Source of the DNA: Curvularia sp. ZM96
Lineage: Eukaryota; Ascomycota; Dothideomycetes; Pleosporales; Pleosporaceae
Assembly (NCBI GenBank): GCA_022457065.1
Contig: JAJGBQ010000004.1
Location: forward strand, 2,294,001-2,358,000
Direction of reading: 5' to 3'
Length of the DNA: 64,000 nt
The first letter of the stretch is position 1. Every line of letters starts with the position of its first letter. Shown here piece by piece: positions 11,861 to 22,585 of the stretch. The notes beneath the pieces were generated by a model that saw nothing but the letters and a program-made list of their open reading frames with translations, did no database searches and was not told the origin of the DNA. The translations under genes and the position numbers were made by a program.

Positions 11861-12760
11861 ATGTTGAACCATCTTCTTTTCCTATCGCTCCCAATCCTAT
11901 CGTGTCACGCAACCTACCTCGACCCCTCACTCCAGCAACAGAGACCCCTCGCACCAGGCTCTCTACCAATTACACCATCTGACACCATCGTCCTCCCCCT
12001 CAGCGTACGTCCCCTTCCTTGTGGACACCACAGTTCACTCATCTAACACTCTCAAAAACAGCTAAACGAAGACTTCTCGTACACCTTCCCCTCCACCACC
12101 CCACACCATCGCCACCACGCCATCCCCCTGCACCGCCTCCAGTCCACCGCCGCCATCCACGCCACTCACCACGACCACTCCACCATCACTGTGTCTATTC
12201 CTATCTCCGCCTCCCAACCAGCCACCGTATCTTTCTCGAAGGCTAGCTCCAATTCGCGAGCGCCAGCCACGCGCCTCACATGGGTGTCGCAGGACCCCTG
12301 GGACGCAGCCATGCGCCACATGCCCTTGCTCGACGCCGGCATCCGCAAGGGCGGCATGCTCAGCATGGACGCTGAAGCCGCGGTGCTGGATCTAAGCACC
12401 CCGTTTATTGCGGTGCCGAAAGGGCTGTGGGATGTTGTTGTTTTGGCTACGGCGCCTGTCAAGGCAACGACGGAGGAGAATGAGGGTGTGCTGAGGGTCG
12501 ATTGTGGTGCGATGGGCAGGTTTCCTGATTTGGTGCTGGGTGTGCTTGTGGATGAGGGGGATGAAGAGGGGAAAGAGGAGTTTGTGGTTACGCCGGAGCA
12601 GTATGTGCTAGAGAGGGGAGACGAGTGTCTTCTTTTGGTCCGAGAGGCGGAAGGGGGAAGTGAGCAGGATGTTGAGCTCGGGTGGGCGGCGGTGCGAGGG
12701 AGGGATGTGGTGTTTGATTGGGAGGGAGGAAGGATGGGGTTTGGTGAGGTGAAGGCATGA
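11861..12760 (+). CDS. secreted pepsin-fold (A1-like) protein, probably non-catalytic
   Basis: Two exons (11861-12004 and 12062-12760) with a 57-bp GTACGT...CAG intron, 280 aa. The start ATG follows a CAAACTCAAG leader and begins a clear signal peptide (MLNHLLFLSLPILSCHA). The C-terminal half reads like the second lobe of an A1 aspartic protease: AVLDLSTPFIAVPKGLWD stands where active enzymes have DTGT/S, then VDCGAMGRFPDLVLGV, FVVTPEQYVL and a final VVFDWEGGRMGFGEV, the usual closing strand of pepsins. No D-T-G-S/T occurs anywhere, and the region before the C-lobe is much shorter than a normal N-lobe. It is therefore probably a secreted binding or regulatory pseudoprotease. The fold assignment is by motif reading only. 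Confidence 0.65.
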
Positions 12761-12937
12761 GGGGGTTCTATTCGCTTTTTATGTGTATATATGATTGATG
12801 GGCTCATGCTAGTTTTGAGTCGTTGAGAAATCCCATTTCGCGTTCGAAATCGATAATGCAGGAATAGATAGTAGAAGTGAGAATTGTATTATCTAAGGAA
12901 ATATCATAACTAGTTAGTCATAACCATCATACATTAT

Positions 12938-15277
12938 TTACATCAACAGCAAGCTCAATGCCACAGCGCTCGCACAAACAACCATCATCGTCCAAGCGAC
13001 CCTCAATCCACTCGCAGCATCTTCTTCGCCACTCTTCCTACCACCATCTCCACTCACAGACGGATTCGCATCTCCCCTACCCGTCTGTTGCTCCCTGCTC
13101 GTCACACTACCCGCCACGCACCTACTCTCATCCAGCCCGCCCCCATTTCCAAACGCAACCCTCGCCGTCTTCTCCCACAAGCTCGTCACGTTGAGGTAGT
13201 CCTGTGCCTCATACCACATCCTACAGCTTGCCGTATCGTTAAGAAACTGCGTCGGGACACCCGCATCCTCGAGTCCCGCACGAATGTTATCTTGGAAATT
13301 GGCGCCAGCGTCTAGCACTGCAATGGGTGCAGGCACGGGTAAAAACGTCGCCCATCGCGCGACTTCAGACCGCGATTCAGCGAACCGGACGGCAACATAG
13401 ACGGAGAGGGCTTCCATGTAGACGGAGGGTAGGACCAAAGTGCCTTTTGTGCCGCCGACAGGTACCATAGGGCCGAGCTGGGGGCGGCCGCCAACAGCGA
13501 TGGTGCGCACGCCTGCTTGTTGGACCATAAGTTCGAGGAAGATGGAGCAGGTGGAGGCGCAGATGCCGTCGGACAGGATGACGAGATCCTCTGCGCGAAA
13601 AGGGTCCTCTGTGAAGTCGCTGCGGTCGCCATAGCCCGTCATTGTGATGCCGACGGCGAGCCGGGGGTTGCTTGTTGTCAGGGGATCTGAGAGATTGTAC
13701 TTGAGGAGGGCGGTGAAGTTGTCGCCTTTGAAGCGCTCGGGTGGGTACATGGCGTTCCAGTCTGGAAATTCTTGGAGGTCGGCGTTGAGATATGCGTCGT
13801 TGCTGAAGGGGCTGGTGAATAGCTGTCCGTTGCGCAGAGTGATTTGCTCGTAGCTGGATATGCTTTCTCCTAGAAGTTCACTGGCTTGGTGGCCGCGGTA
13901 TCGCGATTGCGTCTGAGGGACCTTTGATGGGAAGAATTGGAGAAACATGTCATACCCGGAAAGCACCTTGCCGCCAGGATTGCTGCGCACATCGATAATG
14001 TGCTTCTCCACGCCGCGAGACTTGGCTTGCGAGATGTACCGTTCAATGACGCTTTGGAACTCTTGTGCACCTTCAACGTCCCTGGTGTTGAATGTTTGCA
14101 CAATCAGAACACCGACTTGGCCTACATCGGTATCGATGAAGTAGCCAGCTAGGGGCACTATGTCTGATGAGTGAGAAATGCTAGGTTTCGGGTAAAACAG
14201 AGGCACAGAGCCGTGCTGCTGTGTGTTGGCAGACTTGAAGTCGCGATCGCGCGGGTTCTTGAGCTGCAGCGGAGGATCATTCATGTCCCTCTTTTTCACT
14301 CCGGCAGCGGAGCTTTCACTGGGAACACAAAAAGCCCTATAGAATGAGTCCGCATCCTCGACGTTTCTCCAGGCATCGGGATCTACAACAATAGCCAGGT
14401 TTCTGTACTCATCCGTTGTTCCATTCTGGTAGGTGATATTTGTAGTAGGACCTGGAAAGAAAGGCGGGGTGATGAAAGTTCCGAAGCTCTCTGCCGCTGG
14501 CATGAGCAGCATGGCGTTGTACCTTGTATCTGGATCGTGGTACGATAGCCGATCCGCCTCTTCGTTCAGGAATTCAGATGCGTCTTTTCCGTTGATCTGG
14601 GTAACAGGAGAAGGCTCGTAGTTACCATTCGAGTTGCGGAAGTCTTTTTGTGCCCAGATTTGGGGTGCTTGACTGCCATCTGTAGACGCAGAGATTAGCG
14701 CAATGTTGCTGCTTCTTCTCCATACAAAAGCTCCTGCATATGCCATGCCGTTCCACCCCAGGTGCCCGTCGTGTGCTTTGGCCATTAACGCTGCAATGTC
14801 GGATTCGAAGTCGAACTCATTGTCATATTGCCCCGCCTCAACGTTGCTCTTGATATTGTCCAGCTCGGCTATGATGTCTACAGCAGGATTTGGGTAGCCT
14901 TCTGGTGGATCTTTTAGATAAGCTAATGTGGACTGGAACTGCGCGATTTTTTTGATTTCGTCAACCGTAGCGGATGCATCTGCCCTGTAGAAAGGTAGAG
15001 ACTTTAAGCAAGCAAATGCAAGTTCGGCGTCTACCGCTGGAAGATCTGAATTACTGTCTGAAATAGCCTCTGCTACTTGTCCACAGGCCCGGTTGGTCGC
15101 AATCGGTCCTGAGATGGATTCGACTGCGGTAGGTTCTACTTCAATGTTTTGGATCGATGTAGGTGTCGGTTCTTCTGTTGGTTCGAGGACGAGTGACTCT
15201 GTGTTGTCAAATGCAAAGCTGCGTGTCTGAGCTGTAACGACTGCCGTGAGCGCGGCGAAAGCTGCGAAGGTTTTCAT
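12938..15277 (-). CDS. S41-family peptidase, secreted and probably GPI-anchored (UstP/CPAF-like)
   Basis: Single exon, 779 aa, starting at ATG 15277. A signal peptide (MKTFAAFAALTAVVTAQ) is followed by a Thr/Glu/Pro-rich linker. KAHDGHLGWN near residue 170 resembles the His-containing motif of CPAF-type S41 enzymes. VEKHIIDVRSNPGG (~residue 420) is the S41 core strand, and VILSDGICASTCSIF (564-578) carries the likely nucleophile, Ser575. The C-terminus is Gly/Ser-rich, then a hydrophobic tail ending ALSLLLM, consistent with a GPI signal or one TM helix. S41 proteases cleave proteins near C-termini or process peptides; fungal relatives include UstP of the ustiloxin cluster. No RiPP precursor or tyrosinase-like gene is seen nearby, so a processing role here is not indicated. 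Confidence 0.87.
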   Translation of the reverse strand: MKTFAAFAALTAVVTAQTRSFAFDNTESLVLEPTEEPTPTSIQNIEVEPTAVESISGPIATNRACGQVAEAISDSNSDLPAVDAELAFACLKSLPFYRADASATVDEIKKIAQFQSTLAYLKDPPEGYPNPAVDIIAELDNIKSNVEAGQYDNEFDFESDIAALMAKAHDGHLGWNGMAYAGAFVWRRSSNIALISASTDGSQAPQIWAQKDFRNSNGNYEPSPVTQINGKDASEFLNEEADRLSYHDPDTRYNAMLLMPAAESFGTFITPPFFPGPTTNITYQNGTTDEYRNLAIVVDPDAWRNVEDADSFYRAFCVPSESSAAGVKKRDMNDPPLQLKNPRDRDFKSANTQQHGSVPLFYPKPSISHSSDIVPLAGYFIDTDVGQVGVLIVQTFNTRDVEGAQEFQSVIERYISQAKSRGVEKHIIDVRSNPGGKVLSGYDMFLQFFPSKVPQTQSRYRGHQASELLGESISSYEQITLRNGQLFTSPFSNDAYLNADLQEFPDWNAMYPPERFKGDNFTALLKYNLSDPLTTSNPRLAVGITMTGYGDRSDFTEDPFRAEDLVILSDGICASTCSIFLELMVQQAGVRTIAVGGRPQLGPMVPVGGTKGTLVLPSVYMEALSVYVAVRFAESRSEVARWATFLPVPAPIAVLDAGANFQDNIRAGLEDAGVPTQFLNDTASCRMWYEAQDYLNVTSLWEKTARVAFGNGGGLDESRCVAGSVTSREQQTGRGDANPSVSGDGGRKSGEEDAASGLRVAWTMMVVCASAVALSLLLM

Positions 15278-16497
15278 GATGGCCAGATAAATCCCGAATG
15301 CGGCACGGTATTATCGGTCTTTGAACAAACATACAATCCGCAACGGATATCCAACAAAGCCAGCCTTTCTCCTGTAGCTTCAAAGGCACCAGTGTCCAAT
15401 AAACCCAGCTTTTCGTATTCGTTTCTTCTATCCCCTTTCGGTGATTTTCTTCAAGCCCACAATGAAGATCTAGAGCCCATTCAGGTCTGCAGAGTGTTCA
15501 GCACCGCGTGATCGTAATGCAATCTCCCACGAGGAAGAGGGGAAGAGGTCAGTAGAGTAGTTAGAACACCGCGCATATGTGCAGGGAGTCACGGGTGTTT
15601 TAACGCCGCATCATTAGGCATAGCCTCGTTAAGCCAGAGTGAAGTAGGCTGCCGCCACCCGACAGCCTTCACATATCTGTACGTCTGCCACGCTGCAAGT
15701 CGAACCTTGGCAGCTAGGCGGCTTGTGCAGGATCAGCTCAGGTTGCACGCTTGCTGTGATAGGACTGACGCTTGCGGCTTAGGAGGCACAGTAACAACAT
15801 TGTGCCATCTCGGTACAACGTGGTTGGACCATACTGGGGTAGAAGTGGGGGTGGGACCGCGTTCAGCAGTAGGTACAAGCGAAGCTGTATATTTTCCGGT
15901 CACGGCTGAATCGTGTGGCGGGCCTAGTGAAGCGCCATCATGCCTTTTGTTGCAGGCTCATGTTCCTGTCTTCCCATTTGACCTTTTATTTCTTGTGTAC
16001 AGTTTATTATGTACTTGAACAATTGTTCTTTGCTATCATCTCTGAGACCTTTGGTTTGAGGTTGTTGTTCAGACTGGACATGTTCCTGAGCGACACGCTT
16101 CAGCTAAGCGCCTCATGTGCCAAGAACCAGTCACGAGCCGACCTGTGCATTGATTTGTGGCTAGCCAAGACGGCTGGACGCCTCAGTTGCCTCGGTGCCA
16201 CACAGCCTCAGTGCAAGGACTTGTTAGTTATTGCACACCTAGGTCTAGGTGTAGTAGTAGTGATGGCACGCCCAAACTCCACTGCGGGGTCCTATGTGCC
16301 GTCTGGTCCGGCTGGCTCGGAGGCCTTGGAATGACGTACTTGTTGACGTCGTCAAAGGTATTGACTGCTAGTTGAGATCGTGGAATAATAGCATCACATT
16401 ATATGGATACGTATCCAGAGGCACAAATGCTAGCCAGTGTGCTCGACGTCCTGGTGACAGCTACCGCTTGTACCCTCGACAGGGTAGACACGATAAT
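15278..16497. other. intergenic stretch, no gene seen
   Basis: Promoter of the S41 peptidase at the left end and the 3' flank of the methyltransferase gene at the right. Short ORFs only. Nothing else recognisable. Confidence 0.4.
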
Positions 16498-18597
16498 CTA
16501 CTTTTTAATACCCACTACGACGAGATTGCGCGGACTGTGTTTGTACTCAAAGACAGGCTCGACCCATGCATGGTCCACTTCCTCCTGCTCTTTTAGCCAC
16601 AAGTATCGATCCGTGACTACGACAGCTTCGACTACACCAGCGCTGAAGGCCATCAAACTCCACATGACACTCAGCTCCTTCTTCCTCTCCGCATACCTGA
16701 CCTCATAGTCCCTAATGTCATCGTCGGTCAAACCGTCCATCTTTTCTTTGATGAAATCTGGGTCGACTTCACAGAAAGAGTTCTCGGCCGTAAGTTTTGC
16801 TATCGCAGCGCGAACGTATGAAACGAAATCGCTGTAGGCAAATTTGCGCAGCGTGCCAATGGTAAGAGGGGTAGTCGTACCGTCTGAAGAGAGACCAGGA
16901 CCCCGGCCGTTAGGTGGTGTCCAGTTCACTTGCGACGTATGGCCATTTGCTGACACAGCACTGCCAACGAGGCCTTGTTCATGAAGCGGCGCGGAAACTA
17001 CACCACGATCAAGGAAGATGCGCTGAAGCAGTGCTCGGAAGAAGTGCCGTGTGAAGAAGAGGTCAGAATCGACCGGACCCCAATTGAAGGGCGCTTGCAC
17101 GGCCATCATGCGGGCAGTAATGTTAAGTCGAACACCTCTGGGTTGTTCAGCTTTCTCTCCATCTCGTGAGTCAAGGGGGGCATGTGGTAACGGATAATTG
17201 ACAAGCTTCTCCGACATTGGGAAGCCGTTCGGGTCGAAGGCGCTGGACGTGGATTCTAGGCGTGGATGATTCGCACGCATGGTGGGCAACTTGTATGTTG
17301 GCGGACCAAGACGTTCGGTGAGCAAGTTGTAGCAACAACCGACCATGGCCACAGCAGATATGTGGGAATTGAGCATCATGGATCGGAGCCCGTAGTGGAC
17401 CAGGTTACCACATGAATGAAGAGAGATGACCATGGCATTCACGTCTCTAGGTTTGGGCACCACATCCAAATTCGTAGCCTCGGCGACTACCGCACTCTCT
17501 GATGTAACATTGTTCTCTGGTACACGAGTGGTGTCTAGAACTTGGTCAATGACTGGTGTCAGGTCGCCGTCTTTGATGATGTGTTCAACGTATTGGACAC
17601 TACCGTGACCTTCGTTGTATATCTGTAGCGTAGAGGTCTTGGTCGCTTGACTTGGATTTGTATCTTCGACAGATCCCTCCAGCGCCTGAGGAAGCACACA
17701 CTCGTCACATTGTGTTCCGATAGCTTGAGTTGAACTATTTGGCACTGGCTCGGTAGGTGGAGCCAACGCCATTTCGTTTGTTTGGGCCTCTGCCTGCGCG
17801 TTTGCTTCCACTGAGCTCGCCGGAACATCGATGTCGGGCGATACAGTCCCATTCGCTTTGCCCTTTTTGACTATGCCTAATTTTGCTCTGTACTCCTTCT
17901 TGTTCCTCATGACAAGAGGCTTGGGTACTAGCTTCGCCAACATATCCATATTTTTGGCACCCTCGATGTTGTGTTGCTTGCTCTCGACTGCAACAATGTG
18001 CTTGGAATAGGGTGCTGCAGCAAGAGCGCGTCCAAGGTAGTTCTGACCCGAACCAAAATCCACAAGGTGGGTGATGGGCTTTTTACCAGATCCCGCAATT
18101 TCAGAGGTCAGTCTATCAATGTAGCGAGCAAAGTTATCAACTTCGTGCACCTTCTTGACCTTCATGCCCATGGCAATGTGACGTGGTAAAGCAGGCTTCT
18201 CAGATGTAGCGATATTTGAGTTGGGCGGGGGAAAGTCTCGCGCCAACAAGTGCTTACGGACCATTTTGATGTAGTCCAACAGTTCATCCGGCGGTGCTGA
18301 CCCGTCTCGCCATTTTTTGGGGCCATGTTCTTCTTTCATGTCGAATTGACTGAGGTCTTCCCTCATGAGCAAATCCAAGATTTCCATGATATCTCTTGTC
18401 TTGAACCAGTCCCGCCATGACTGAGGTAAGATGTGCGAGTAAAGATCAGGTGACCTGGTGTAAAAGTCGAGAATGTGGACACCACCGCACAGTGTCTGAA
18501 GCAGCCATGAGGAAGTTGAAAAGTTGAGCAGTGACTCGATGTATTCCTCGGTGTTTGTGAATTCGGCCGGAAGCGGGAGAGGGGTGTCAGGTCCCAT
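16498..18597 (-). CDS. METTL25/RRNAD1-type methyltransferase
   Basis: Single exon, 699 aa from ATG 18597 (MGPDTPLPLPAEF). The frame remains open about 60 bp further upstream without an ATG, so a short 5' exon cannot be excluded. The N-terminal half has SWRDWF and the helix-rich METTL25 region. HLVDFGSGQNYLGRALA (~residues 180-200) is the SAM-binding motif I, followed by IVAVESKQHNIEGA. VISLHSCGNLVHYGLR and MVGCCYNLLTERL match the conserved LH-CG-L and GCCY-LT blocks of this family. Between motif I and the LHSCGNL block lies a ~170-residue low-complexity insert rich in Ala, Thr and Pro. The substrate is not established from sequence; human METTL25B/RRNAD1 is linked to RNA or ribosome methylation by similarity. 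It is transcribed divergently from the SNARE gene, with 301 bp between the ATGs. Confidence 0.85.
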   Translation of the reverse strand: MGPDTPLPLPAEFTNTEEYIESLLNFSTSSWLLQTLCGGVHILDFYTRSPDLYSHILPQSWRDWFKTRDIMEILDLLMREDLSQFDMKEEHGPKKWRDGSAPPDELLDYIKMVRKHLLARDFPPPNSNIATSEKPALPRHIAMGMKVKKVHEVDNFARYIDRLTSEIAGSGKKPITHLVDFGSGQNYLGRALAAAPYSKHIVAVESKQHNIEGAKNMDMLAKLVPKPLVMRNKKEYRAKLGIVKKGKANGTVSPDIDVPASSVEANAQAEAQTNEMALAPPTEPVPNSSTQAIGTQCDECVLPQALEGSVEDTNPSQATKTSTLQIYNEGHGSVQYVEHIIKDGDLTPVIDQVLDTTRVPENNVTSESAVVAEATNLDVVPKPRDVNAMVISLHSCGNLVHYGLRSMMLNSHISAVAMVGCCYNLLTERLGPPTYKLPTMRANHPRLESTSSAFDPNGFPMSEKLVNYPLPHAPLDSRDGEKAEQPRGVRLNITARMMAVQAPFNWGPVDSDLFFTRHFFRALLQRIFLDRGVVSAPLHEQGLVGSAVSANGHTSQVNWTPPNGRGPGLSSDGTTTPLTIGTLRKFAYSDFVSYVRAAIAKLTAENSFCEVDPDFIKEKMDGLTDDDIRDYEVRYAERKKELSVMWSLMAFSAGVVEAVVVTDRYLWLKEQEEVDHAWVEPVFEYKHSPRNLVVVGIKK

Positions 18598-18898
18598 TTT
18601 GTCAGCCAAGTCCTCTTGGGCGAGAGGTCGACTCTCTTCGTATCCAAGCTTTTGGTAGTATTTGATCCATCAAGAAGACATAGTGGTGGTCATGTTCTGG
18701 GCTGAGTGTGGGGGGTATTTTTTTCGGGAAGGTGGGTCCGTGCCGAGGCGTAGGTACGTACCGGCGCGCGTCATGTCTCAATGGCTAGCAGCGGCCAGAC
18801 TGTCATACGCTCCAACAATTGTCCTTGACGTTTCTCATCTTGCGCATCCTCAGGATCACTGCTTCCGGTCGCAGGTAGTTATCGCGTGTACGAACACA
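18598..18898. promoter_or_regulatory. shared divergent promoter region
   Basis: These 301 bp between the two ATGs must contain the promoters of both the METTL25-type gene (minus) and the SNARE gene (plus). No TATA box is obvious. Confidence 0.4.
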
Positions 18899-19736
18899 AT
18901 GTCGTCGCTTAATGGCGAGGATCCATTCCTCCAGGTTCAAGCGTGAGATGGCTCCTTGGTTCCGATATCATCTAGGCAGCGTCGCTAACTCGCCATAGAG
19001 ACGTGCTGTCTGCGCTCGAAAATGCGCGCCCTTTATTCAAGTCGTATCTGCGTATCCGGTCCTCTGCATCCTCGGCCACCAGCCCCGAGCTCCGGGAAGC
19101 CCGCGGCGAGCTCGAACAAACGCTACAGGATCTCAGCCAGGATCTCGAAGACATGGTGGAGAGCGTCAAGGTCGTAGAAAACGATCCCTACCGCTTTGGA
19201 CTCGAGATTGACGAAGTCGAGCGCCGGAGAAGGCTGGTCAAGGATGTCGGATACGAGATCGAGAATATGCGCGACGAGCTTCAGCAGACAGTCCAACATG
19301 CCAAGAACAAGGGCAAGAGCGCTGCGGACGGCGATATGCTGCCTGACCCCGATAGCTTCGAGGACGAGGACAGCTATGCAGCGCTTGAGCACGAGAGGCA
19401 AATGGAGTTGATGCACGAACAGGATGAGGCCCTCGACGGCGTCTTCCGTACCGTCGGCAACCTACGTCAGCAAGCCGACGACATGGGCCGCGAGCTGGAG
19501 GAGCAGGGCGAGCTGCTTACCGACGTTGACAATGTCGCAGACCGTGTTGGTGGCAAACTTCAGACAGGACTCAAGAAGGTTGGCTATGTTATCAGGAAGA
19601 ACGAAGGTACGCTGTGTGCCCTTCATGTATATGCAATGCTGACTGTATATCCTCACAAGACTCGTGGTCTAGCTGCTGCATCGGTGTCCTGATATTTGTC
19701 TTGATACTCCTACTTGTCCTCTTGCTTTTCCTCTGA
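18899..19736 (+). CDS. TLG1: Qc-SNARE, Tlg1 / syntaxin-6 type
   Basis: Three exons: 18899-18942, 18999-19606 and 19660-19736, giving 242 aa with phase kept across both introns (56 and 53 bp). The short first exon supplies MSSLNGEDPFLQVQA, after which the syntaxin-6 N-terminal domain continues (DVLSALENARPLF; NDPYRFGLEIDEVERRR). The SNARE motif covers ~151-216 with the zero-layer Gln at position 184 (ELEEQGELL). The third exon encodes a final membrane anchor (CCIGVLIFVLILLLVLLLF) ending at the stop. Tlg1-type SNAREs act in endosome-to-TGN retrograde fusion with Tlg2, Vti1 and Snc partners. Without the last exon the protein would lack its anchor, so the splice is functionally supported. Confidence 0.92.
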
Positions 19737-20618
19737 ATGCGCGACAGAACCATTGCATCCACCTCGGCACGGCCCGACGCCTACCCTCCCGCATACACGT
19801 GTTCTAGCCTTCAGCCTCCAGCACACAGAAGAGCCTGCTCGTCAGCCTTTTGCGGATGATGATACTATAACCATATCCTCCTTCATTGGATTGAAACCAT
19901 GCATTGCATAGTTGGGTGACCTTGGCTGAAGATGCTCTTCATGCATCTGGCCCTCCAATCATCAGGAAGCTGTCTTCATGACGACTTCGAAGAGACGTCA
20001 CAACTTTGATTCGGCCTATGATAGTGGCTCTTTTGCATGGTTCGGGCACTACCATGTTCCAGGGTATCCTTCCTTCCTCCGCATGATCGCCTTTCCTACT
20101 TCGTATGTGCGAAAGTGCGCCAATGCGTTCCACGAAACCCCTCACCAGATGAACAGATTCTGGTTACGTCAAGAAACCTTGTATGAAAAGCAGGAATCGG
20201 TTCCAACGACTTCTGGTAATTCTGGCAAGCCCGCACGGCCCTTGGTTGTTGATAGTTTGAGCGAGAATGCGCACACTCGCCGGTTTCACAACCAACGACG
20301 TTTCTTGTGCCTTATTATAGTACAGCCCTTCAACTTACTGCTGCGCATAAGCAGTGGGGAGAGAGGATGTTAAATTACATCATGTAGGGTTGAGCCAGTC
20401 ATATCGCATCAATAGCGTTATTTCTGAGACGCTGCCGGTGTGAGACTTTGACAGCTTAATGCAACACATCAAGAGACCCACTTCGTTCATTGCATAGTTG
20501 CGACCTCCCTTGTCACCTACTCCCCTGGTTCACAGCCACAAAATCTTTACATGTGGATTGACGTGTTGGCTGAAGCTCTGTCGTCTCTCTTCCGCCTTCC
20601 TACACTTTCGTTACTCTC
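19737..20618. other. intergenic stretch, no gene seen
   Basis: 3' flank of the SNARE gene and promoter of the four-TM gene, both on the plus strand. A 131-codon ORF (19978-20373) has no recognisable domain and I do not annotate it. Confidence 0.4.
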
Positions 20619-22585
20619 ATGGCTGGATGGGGTCGTAGCGGTAACAAAGCTCTCAAGCCACCCACGAAGACTCCACAGAGGCCGACAAGACCTAGTGGAA
20701 AGGGCAATCGTCGAAAACTGACACTTATCATCATCACACTCATTCTCAATGTGCTGCTTTGGGGTTCTCTCATCTGTATCGCCGCATCAATCTATCAGAT
20801 TATCTCTGATCCAATGGACGCCTCAAGCTATGCACAGGTGGCTTTGACAGTGACATCGGTGAGTATAATTAAATCTTGTGATGCAAGACTGTACAGGCTG
20901 AGACATGCAGGCTCTCGCGACCGTAGGCTACACTTTCTTTCATACAATACTTTCAATCAAGCAAAAGCTTCAAGAGCAACAACAGCAATACACACTCACG
21001 GCTAAGCGGACCTCTTCTGTTCCTACTCACCTAGTAGGATATTTGTGTGTACTCTGGTTAGTGACTTTTGGGTGGAATATGATACTCGTCGCGAGGAGAC
21101 CCGTTTGCTTGCAGATGGCGGCAGGGCTCCACAGCTGGGAGTATGGCTTTACTTGCTTGATCAACCGCGCGGGAATGACATTTGCAGCACTTTTACTGTT
21201 AGTAGCTGGCTTTGACTTGGCTTGTTTGTACTGACAAACAATCCAGTGGTATGTCGATTGCTCTCTTAGGCATTCTTGCCAAGGTCAGCCGTCCGTTCGA
21301 AGCGCACTTGTTCAATCATGGCTATGAGCCGTCAACCGAGGTGAACCTACCACTACATGCTGCCGAGATGTCTCATTCGAAGATTGCCTCGCATCACTTT
21401 CACGAGCATCTCGAGTCCCAACAGCGATCCAGATCTTCATATGAAGTCAACGTCTCCAATCTATCCAATGTCGGTGTCAATAGGATCGTTCCAAATAATC
21501 ACCCATCACTTTCATCGCCGCCTGCTCCTTTTACGGTACAATCCCCTAGAACGGGCGTATTCACTTCGCAGTATGCACCGCCACCCATACCAGCTGCATA
21601 TATTACCCCACGTCGCAACTCACTGCCAGGCACCTTTCCATCAGCATCTCAGCTACCCAATGGCCACGACACTGTTGTTAGCACCTCGCGATGTTCTGAA
21701 TATGGGGGTGATAAACGACAATCATTACCAGCGCCCTTCTCACCATCTACATGGCATGTTGCTCATCCCAACCCAGAGTCACTGGCTCTTGTGACACATT
21801 CTCGTCCCGACGTATCAAACGCCAGGCTTTCCTACCAGAACCCCTATGCTCGCTCTTCGATCTCACTTACCCGTCCACAACGTCTTAGTTACACCTCGGC
21901 TGCCCCGAGTGTCAGTTCGCGAACTGAGCATACGGACTCAGATAGTCAAGATGAATCTTTTTCGAGGGCAAATTCGAGCGAGATCGCGCGTGCTTTTTCA
22001 AAAGCTATACCCATGCCGATGGCAACACATCCCAGTAATCGCCATGGAAATATTCACCTAATAACTGCACTGGATGGCACGTCCAGCGCACGGCACTCAT
22101 ATCATCACATGTCTCATACGGGTGCTCCCTCCACATCACGGCCAGACCATGATGGGCTCGACGACGAGTACGGCACATCAAGAAAGAAATACGAAGGCAC
22201 CGAAACACCACCCAACCCTCACAGAAACTACGTACGCAGCACCTCACCCGGCTTCCTCGGCCTCTTCAGCCCTGACAGCAGTCCCACCGACGACAAGCAC
22301 CACTCTGCCCTCAAAGAAACCCCCGGAAACTGCGTCCCGCGCAAACCGGTGCCGCCTCCCCGCGGACCCTCGGAACGCGCGAGTACATCGAGTAAGCTTA
22401 TGGCCGTAGAAGCGGCAGCGGTCATGCTCAGCAACATGCCCGACGACCTTCCCATACCAGAACATCATACTCGACCGCCACAAAGTCGACTGCCGAGTGC
22501 CAAGATAGCTGCGCACGCGTCAAGGAAGTCGCGGGTGTACGAGCAGATTAAGAACAAGCCGCTGCCTAGAATCGCGTTTTTGTAA
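20619..22585 (+). CDS. four-TM membrane protein with long disordered tail, unknown function
   Basis: Three exons: 20619-20858, 20911-21197 and 21247-22585, giving 621 aa; the introns are 52 and 49 bp and phase is kept. A basic N-terminus (KPPTKTPQRPTRPSGKGNRRK) precedes TM1 (residues ~34-62). TM2 spans the first splice junction (VALTVTSALATVGYTFF), TM3 is HLVGYLCVLWLVTFGWNMILV, and TM4 is rebuilt only by the second splice (MTFAALLLGMSIALLGILA). About 420 Ser/Pro/His-rich, probably cytosolic residues follow and end LPRIAFL. The four-helix layout recalls MARVEL-like fungal membrane proteins, but I recognise no family motif. Function unknown. Confidence 0.75.
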
